From Artocarpus heterophyllus (lineage: Eukaryota > Streptophyta > Magnoliopsida > Rosales > Moraceae): 64,000 nucleotides of DNA. The DNA lies in contig CM046352.1 of assembly GCA_025403435.1 (NCBI GenBank), forward strand, positions 124,001-188,000, in the 5' to 3' direction. Positions 57,566 to 64,000 of this stretch are shown piece by piece. The notes under the pieces are model-generated. The model did not search any database. It saw nothing but the letters and a program-made list of their open reading frames with translations, and had not been told where the DNA came from. The translations under genes were made by a program, and so were the position numbers. The stretch's first letter is position 1, and every line of letters starts with the position of its first letter.

Positions 57566-59010
57566 GTCACAAACTTACTAAGCTGCCAACAGATTTTCAT
57601 CGTCTCGTGAACTTGAGATATCTTGATCTTAGATACAGCTCTCTAGAAGAAATGCCGATACAAATGGGTAAACTTAAAGGCCTCCAAAGATTGAGCACCT
57701 TCACTGTGGGGAAGGAGAACTGGACCAAGAGAGGAGAGTTAGGGGAACTTTCAGATATTAGGGGCACTCTTCATGTTATGAATCTACAAAATGTTGTAAA
57801 AGCAAAAGACGCGTTGGAGGCCAAATTGACGGACAAGAAGTACCTTGACGGGTTGACGTTGGAATGGGAGGATAAAACTGATGATTCAGAACAAGAAGGG
57901 GATGTACTAAACAATCTATTGCCGAGCAAAGCCTTGAAAAAGCTCAAGATAACAAGATATGCTGGTGCAAAGCTTCCAAATTGGTTAGGCGATGGGTTAT
58001 TTTGCAACGTAGTCTCTATAAATCTCTCAAATTGCAAACATTGCAACAGCTTGCCACCACTTGGGCAACTATCTTCCCTCAAATCCCTTGAGATTAGAGG
58101 GTTTGATGCATTAGTGATGGTTGGTTTAGAGTTTTATGGGAATAGGCCTTCATTTGTATCATTGGAAATTTTGAAGTTAGATCGGTTGTCAAACTGGAAA
58201 GAGTGGTTTATTCCATTTGGTGATGTTGAAGCTTTCCCAAAGCTAAGGCAACTTTCTGTTACATACTGCAAGAAGCTTACCGGGGATTTGCCACGCTTCC
58301 TTCCATCTTTAAAAGAGATTATCATGATTTCTAATTGTCCACAACTTGCTTCTTCGCTGCCAATGATGCCGGTCATCAGCTCACTAACCCTTTTCTTTTG
58401 CGAGAGGCTTATTGGATATCATGTTTTAGAATAATTTGCGTGTCTTCAACATCAACAAACGTCAAAGTCTCTTAACTCAACAACATGCAGGTCTCTTCCT
58501 TCTACCTTGAAAACACTAACATTCATCGGTTGTGAGAATCTAGGATTTCCGCTGCTCCACTCATACGACTACCCCAATCTGGCTGGAATTTCTATTGGTA
58601 ATTGCAACAACCTCATGAACTCCAGAATGAGCTGGGATTCGCAACGACATCCCAATCTTGCAAGATTTAGAATTTGGGATTGTAAGTTTGAAAATAGTCC
58701 GGAGTCATTTCCAAGAGAAGATTTGCTACCTACCACTATCACCAAGCTTGAAATTAGTTGTCTTGACTGGCTTAAGACTCTGGACGGCGATGGGCTTTAA
58801 CAACTCTCTTCTTTAACATCACTTTCGATCTTCGAGAGTGTCGTAACTTGCAGATGATCAGAGGAGGGCTTCCGTCCTCCCTCGAACATTTGAGAATAAC
58901 AGATTGCCTTTTGTTGGAGGCAAAGCGTGCGGGAGAGAAAGGGAAGCATTGGTGCAAGATTTCTTATGTCCCCCAAATTTACACCAATGGGAAACTGATC
59001 AGGCAATGCA

Positions 59011-59725
59011 TATTATTATCCGTACTACTTGTCCTTGTCAATAAGATCCCACTCTTTTCTTATTGGTATATTGTCTCTGATTATGATCTTTTTATTTTCT
59101 GATTGTTTAATGAATTTTTGTTATTTTTTGAATTTCATCTTGTGTAATAGGTTTGGCAATTATATATATGCATGTATGTATGTATGTATGTATGTATGTA
59201 TCCTAGGAATTTGTCAGCGACTTGTAGTTGTAACGACTGGTGCATTATACCTTTTTAAGTTTGCAGTGAAAAGATTGGAGATGGAATTGCACAAATTTCT
59301 GTGTATACAAAAGGAAACGTGTGTGTTTAACTGTTTATTGCAATGCTCTCATCTGGTGCATGGGGATGGAGCCAAGGAGCCACCAAAGGTGTGCTTAGAG
59401 GATGTGTTTATCGGCAGTTATTTTTTGGATTCCAAAACAGAATTAAGTTAAAAAATTCATATTGTACTTGAAAAAAAAGTTCTAAATTTTTTTTGAGGGA
59501 AAAAAATGATAAATTTAAGTATGTGAGAGCTTTATACTGTAGTAATTTTTTTTACTTTTTATTATAACATGTAGAAGCTTTACGTTATTTAAGAATCAAA
59601 AAGTTGGTCAGCATGTAAAAGAACGCGGAAGACCGTACAAGTCACATTACACACAAAATTGAAGGGGCGTTTCCGTAATTTAGCTAAGAGCATGAAAGTG
59701 CCAAAAAAAAAAAAAAACCTAAAAG
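59011..59725. other. Intergenic between NBS-LRR relic and TONSOKU
   Basis: Contains a TGTA tetranucleotide microsatellite at about 59173-59201 and AT-rich DNA. No gene seen. Confidence 0.65.
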
Positions 59726-59736
59726 TTTGGCGGGAA
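59726..59736 (+). promoter_or_regulatory. Consensus E2F site upstream of TONSOKU
   Basis: TTTGGCGGGAA fits the plant E2F consensus (TTTSSCGS; TTCCCGCCAAA on the other strand). It lies 95 bp before the ATG at 59832, within the likely proximal promoter or 5' UTR. TONSOKU in Arabidopsis is expressed around the G1/S transition, so a cell-cycle site here makes sense. Binding is inferred from sequence only. Confidence 0.65.
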
Positions 59737-59831
59737 CATCCAAAACACGAACAAAAGTTTGGCTCCAAATTCACTCTCAATATTAAAAAAACCCAAAAGA
59801 AAAGAAACTCTTTTCATTTTGTTCTTCCTGA

Positions 59832-62800
59832 ATGGCGGTCGGCGGCGACGAGGATCCGAAGAAGATAAACGAGGCAAAGCGGTCGTACAGGGCGGCGAAG
59901 GAGGTGGGGAACCGCGAGGAGACGGCGAAATGGGCGAACGTGATCGGAAATCTTTTGAAGAAGAGAGGCGAGTATGTGGAAGCCCTCAAATGGCTTCGAA
60001 TTGACTGCGAAATCTCATTCGAGTGTTTGAGTCCCAAACACTGCTTTCCTTCTTGTCAGTCCATCGGCGAGGTCTATCTTCTTCTCAAGGACTTCCAAAG
60101 CGCCCTCTTTTATCAGGTCATTTCCCAATTCCACCTCCCATTTTTAGGGTTTTCTTTCTCTTTTTCGACTAAATTTAAATTTTTTGACGTCTCATAACCA
60201 AAAAAAAAGAGTGGAGATTTTTTAGTTCCTAAGATGTATATAACTTGTCATTTCTAGTTTGATTGTCATTAGAATTGATAGAATCTCTGTTATGCGGGAA
60301 AAAAAAATAATAATAACAAAAGTTTCTTTCTTTAATTTGTTGGTTAATTGTTTAATATGGACAAAGTACTGATTTTTAAGTTTCTATATCTAGTGTTTTG
60401 ATGCCCTAATATAGATTCATTTAAAGTTGTAACCTTTTATTTGTGCAGAGTTTAATCTATATTTATAAGGTTCTTCTCTAATTTTAATCTGATTTATAGC
60501 TTTCTCATTTTTGTGGGATTTTCAAGTTTTGCATCCAAATTGCACTAGACATAACTAGACTTTGCAATGAGTTATATACAAGGCACTTAGAGCTTGGAAC
60601 CGTGCATTTAAATTCCGCTTTGAAACTTTTTTTTTTTTTTTTTTTGATGGGCAGAAAAAGCATTTAGAGCTTGCCAAGGATGCGGATGACATTGTTGAGC
60701 AGCAAAGGGCCAACACTCAGCTAGGTCGTACCTACCACGATATGTTTCTGTTAGATAAAGACGACCATCAATCAGTGAGGAGTGCCAAAAAGTATTTTAA
60801 GTCTGCTATGGATCTTGCACAAACTCTCAAGGAGAACCCGCCTGCAAATGACTATTCTTTCCTTAAGGAATACATTGATTCACATAACAACATAGGAATG
60901 CTTGAGATGGACCTTGAGAATTTTGAAGAGGCTGAAAAATTCCTGAGAAAAGGATTGCAAATTTGTGAAGAAGAAGAGGTTAAAGAAGATGATGATGCAC
61001 GTAGCAGGCTACATCACCACCTTGGGTTGGTTTATATGGAGCTGAGGATGTGGGAGAACGCAAAGAGACACATGGAGAAGGACATCGGGATCTGTAGGAG
61101 AATTGGACATTGCCTAGGAGAGGCAAAGGGATTCATAAATCTTGGCGTATTGTTTTACAAAAATCATAAGTATGACGAAGCACTAGAAATCTATAGAAGA
61201 GCACGTAATCTAGCAAAACAATTGGAGGATGAGGATCTTTTAGTAAAAGAAATTGATCAAAATATTGAAAGTGCAAAAGAAGCTAAGAATGTTATGAACG
61301 AGTTAAAGAAAGAAGAGCAAAATCTCAAGAAGCTAACAAGAGACATGACCAGTGCAAGAGGAACAGCCCGAGAAAGGAAGTGCCTACTGCAGCAACATGC
61401 TGCTCTTGATTGCCTAATTGAGAAAGCGACATCAATAAATTTTTGGTTGAAGGTACATTCTATGGCACCCATGTTTTGACTGTTTTTCAGTTCTGTAGCC
61501 GCTTCATTTCGGGTCATCACAAAGAACAGTCATTCTTTTCTATCCTTGTTTGGTATATACTTTTGCTCACATTGACTAATTTTCCAAAGGCGGAAATGAT
61601 TAAGCTTGGATGTTAAATATTCCTCATTCCATTAATGGATAATCTTTATTTGCTGTTACATGACACCTTTCCTTCTTGGACATAGATAGAATAGATGGAG
61701 TGCATGAACCATTCATCTTAGACTATGAGATGAGAAACGAGTGTCAACAGTTTGTGTATGTGACTTTTTTTTAAATGTCTTTGGTGTCATTCAGTTGATG
61801 AATTTGAATATCAATCTCAAAGGATTAGGTTCTCGCCATCTATGTTACACAATAACTCTTTATATTTAGTTGAATGCCTTTATGTTGAAAATAGTATTTG
61901 CAGATGATAAGGTACCATACCACCTAGGAGATTCATATAAGATATAAGATTAAGGATTGGAATGTCTTTGATGTTCTTTACTCACACCCAAGTTTTTAAA
62001 GCAGTTGCTGTTTTTTATTTCTTATTTTTTATAATTGTGGGAGGGGATATGTTTATGGCCCTAATGCAATTTAAAGCTGGCTCATTTTCGCTTTTAAAAT
62101 TTTATCTACAGGTTCATGAATTTGGAAAGAGGAAGAAGAGGATAGCAACTGAACTTTATGACAAAGAAAAGTTGAGTGATTCTTTTTTGACTATTGGAGA
62201 CGCATATTATAACCTCAGGAAATTTAGCAAAGCCAGTAAATGGTACATGAAAAGTTGGGAAACATACAAGTCAATTGGTCATCTGGAGGTATGTTGGTCA
62301 GTCACTTGTCTTTTTAATGTCATTTATGAGGAGCATGAAAAATAGGCAAAGAAATTCTTCTTTGTAATAATACGTAACTCTTCTTAGTTTAAGTGAAAGT
62401 TTGATATCGCTTGGTTTTCTTACAGATTGTAGTAGTTGCATTGGGAAAAATGCTGGCTTCATGGTTGTTTATGTGAGATGCTGATTATTGCACTTTGTGA
62501 TAAGAACTGAAAATATTTCAGGGACAAGCAATGGCAAAACTCAACATTGGAAATGTTTTAGATAGTGATGGTAATTGGGAAGAAGCGCTAACTGCATATG
62601 AAGAAAGCTACTGGTATGATTTTTTATACTGGGATCTCCATCTTTTTTTTGGCCAATTTTCCGTGATATTTTTGTTCCTTCGGAGTTTTATTCTTCATGT
62701 ACATTTTATTTATATAGTGGTTAATGGTTTCATCTTGTTACCACCATTATTTTATGGTCTACAAGATTCTGCTCTAATCATTGAAGCTCAATAAAGGAGG

Positions 62801-64000
62801 GAAAAAAAGAAGAAGAAGAACAGATGTCTGTATTGAAAATGATAGGACCTAGGGATGTATGACTAAGAAGAATAAGAATGAACGCAAACAAGAACTGAAT
62901 CCCTGTTATTGAGATGATTGAATCAGCCAAAAGGCCTCTGTACAAACAATTGGATAACCCAACTGAATCAGAAGATCAACGGTGGCGTCAGAGTCAGAGG
63001 GCTTGTTAAGAAAATACCCAACCAGTGCCTGACTCTCATTATCCACCAAACTTCTTATTTGTACAACTAACTCTTCTTAAACATTCTAACTGACTCTGAT
63101 TGGTAACCATATTTTAACAACTACGAACACCTGGATCCTATCAGAAAGATTATAAATCCCTTAATTCCCTTCAGTTTTAGGGGTTTCTGCAAGATTTTTC
63201 AATTAGGGAAAATGAAAGAATTGATATGCTCCTGATATTGTAGTGCATACTATTCTTGGAGATCAAATGATCATTTATAGGTTTTTCATGCACACACACA
63301 CGCGTCCCATTCTATGAGACCTTCTTAACTTCTTTTTGTAACAAGAACAAGAAACAATTTCTTTACGCTGATCTATTCATGTTCTTTTCTATGTTACAGG
63401 ATTGCTATTGAAGCTAAACTTCCTTCTGGACAGCTTTCCGCATTGGAGAACATGCATTATGTCCACTTGATGAGGTTTGAAAATGATGACAAGGCCAGGT
63501 AAATGCGGTTATTGCAAATCCCTTGCCAATTCATTACTTGAATTTGGATTCAGCACTTATGAAATCAAACACCACAATTTATTAACTTTTGTCATTTTAG
63601 AAGCAAAATAAGTGGGATTTCCTTTTTCATAAACCCTATGTCTTGGTATTATCAATTTATCCTGTTTAAAAGGACACTGTCATATAGGAGATTGCAGGTG
63701 CAAATCAACAAGTTGAAGCAATCCAAGGATACAGAGTCTGAAAAACAGGATGTGAAAGATAATTGTTGCTCTGAAACTGACACAGAGGAAAGTATTCATA
63801 CTTCGGATGATAATTCTCATGCATGGGGCTCTCCAGAAACCTTGGCTGGTATAGACGAGGCAAATGATGATGTACCCTTAATGTCGCTTCTCAAGTCCTC
63901 AAGGAGTTCGCACAAAATAAAACCAAGTTATTTAAAAGAAAAAATTTTAACCAACTGTAGTAAAGTACCACGAAGAAGTTCGTCTAAATCAACCAGTAAT
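59832..64000 (+). CDS. TSK: TONSOKU (TSK/MGOUN3/BRUSHY1), N-terminal half, runs off window
   Basis: Nuclear TPR-LRR protein (animal TONSL counterpart) needed for replication-fork repair, meristem organisation and stable heterochromatin. Six exons with GT-AG borders keep one frame: 59832-60116, 60655-61452, 62112-62288, 62522-62613, 63400-63498 and 63688 to beyond 64000, about 588 codons so far. The protein begins [11 protein letters not shown]. Helical TPR units run through exons 1-5, with typical blocks such as [50 protein letters not shown] and [12 protein letters not shown]. Exon 6 turns acidic and Ser-rich, as expected for the linker before the C-terminal LRRs (not in the window). Known TSK is about 1,300 residues. 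No stop or frameshift is seen. The ATG is the first in frame, and an E2F site lies upstream. Confidence 0.95.
62614..63399 (+). other. Intron 4 of TONSOKU
   Basis: 786-bp intron between GT at 62614 and AG at 63399. It includes an A/G-rich stretch (62793-62822) and a CA run near 63290-63302. No nested gene recognised. Confidence 0.8.

Larger units (their letters stand above)
50958..59010 (+). pseudogene. CC-NBS-LRR disease-resistance homologue, disrupted
   Basis: Order and motifs match an Rx-type CNL immune receptor: N-terminal coiled coil (GALLSASFEFLFERIGSPEV, about 50970-51160), P-loop GMGGVGKTT (51552-51578), kinase-2 LIVLDDVW (51758-51781), RNBS-B GSKIIVTTRS (51839-51868), RNBS-C CWKLFAKHAF (about 51906), MHD as MHDLMNDLA (52358-52384), then LRRs (52544-52723 and 57571-58980). 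No clear start ATG. Stops fall in the coiled coil, shifts occur near 51640, 51870 and 52020, and stops at about 52429, 58432 and 58798. A Copia (52724-57565) splits the LRR after ...LKGCH; the frame on the two sides of the insertion agrees. The relic ends at SYVPQIYTNGKLI, the usual family C-terminus. Not functional as it stands. Confidence 0.9.

Noticed and set aside
61962..62111. Open sequence upstream of TONSOKU exon 3 suggesting a longer exon
   Set aside because: It is read-through of intron 3; the CTACAG acceptor at 62111 restores the conserved TPR frame.

Overview
This window is nuclear DNA of a flowering plant, most likely a eudicot. Spliced genes with GT-AG introns, long AT-rich intergenic DNA, TA/GAA microsatellites, LTR retrotransposons primed by initiator tRNA-Met, and recognisable plant families (TONSOKU, CC-NBS-LRR, MATH-BTB, F-box, DC1) all point there. 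I cannot name the species. Nothing bacterial is present.

Layout: 0.4-6.7 kb is a complete Copia element (A1, 340-bp LTRs, TSD AATTA) lying just past the 3' end of a broken MATH-BTB gene (minus strand, 6.8-10.2 kb). A second, 5'-truncated minus-strand Copia (10.2-13.5 kb) abuts an orphan 3' tail plus LTR of the A family (13.5-14.0 kb). An F-box fragment follows at 14.7-15.0 kb. At 17.3-19.7 kb, minus strand, are remnants resembling an endogenous pararetrovirus (movement-protein-like ORF, Met-type primer site). At 21.5-22.4 kb two DC1 gene fragments form a large tail-to-tail inverted repeat. From 22.8 to 36.5 kb the DNA is repeat-rich: five copies of an unclassified ~400-bp unit, MITE-like elements, and a decayed Ty3/gypsy-like element (26.5-33.2 kb) with gag and protease but no reverse transcriptase, whose leader contains a GC-rich 1.2-kb foldback element.

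At 39.6-40.0 kb is a small, intact-looking minus-strand gene for a 126-aa protein with an EAR-type repression motif, lying between two ~330-bp direct repeats. A second A-family Copia (A2, 43.7-50.3 kb, TSD ATCTT) sits inside the third copy of an 85-bp tandem repeat. A CC-NBS-LRR resistance-gene homologue (51.0-59.0 kb) carries many frameshifts and stops, and its LRR region is split by a minus-strand Copia (B1, 52.7-57.6 kb, TSD GTCAC) whose LTRs differ at only 3 of 319 sites.

The one clearly functional large gene is TONSOKU (TSK/MGO3/BRU1), plus strand from 59.8 kb past the right edge. Six exons with clean splice sites encode the TPR half, and a consensus E2F site lies about 95 bp upstream of the ATG. 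Overall the window shows one housekeeping replication/repair gene and one small putative repressor gene amid decaying defence-type genes and retroelements of at least three ages, judged by LTR divergence (about 1%, 3% and 10%).
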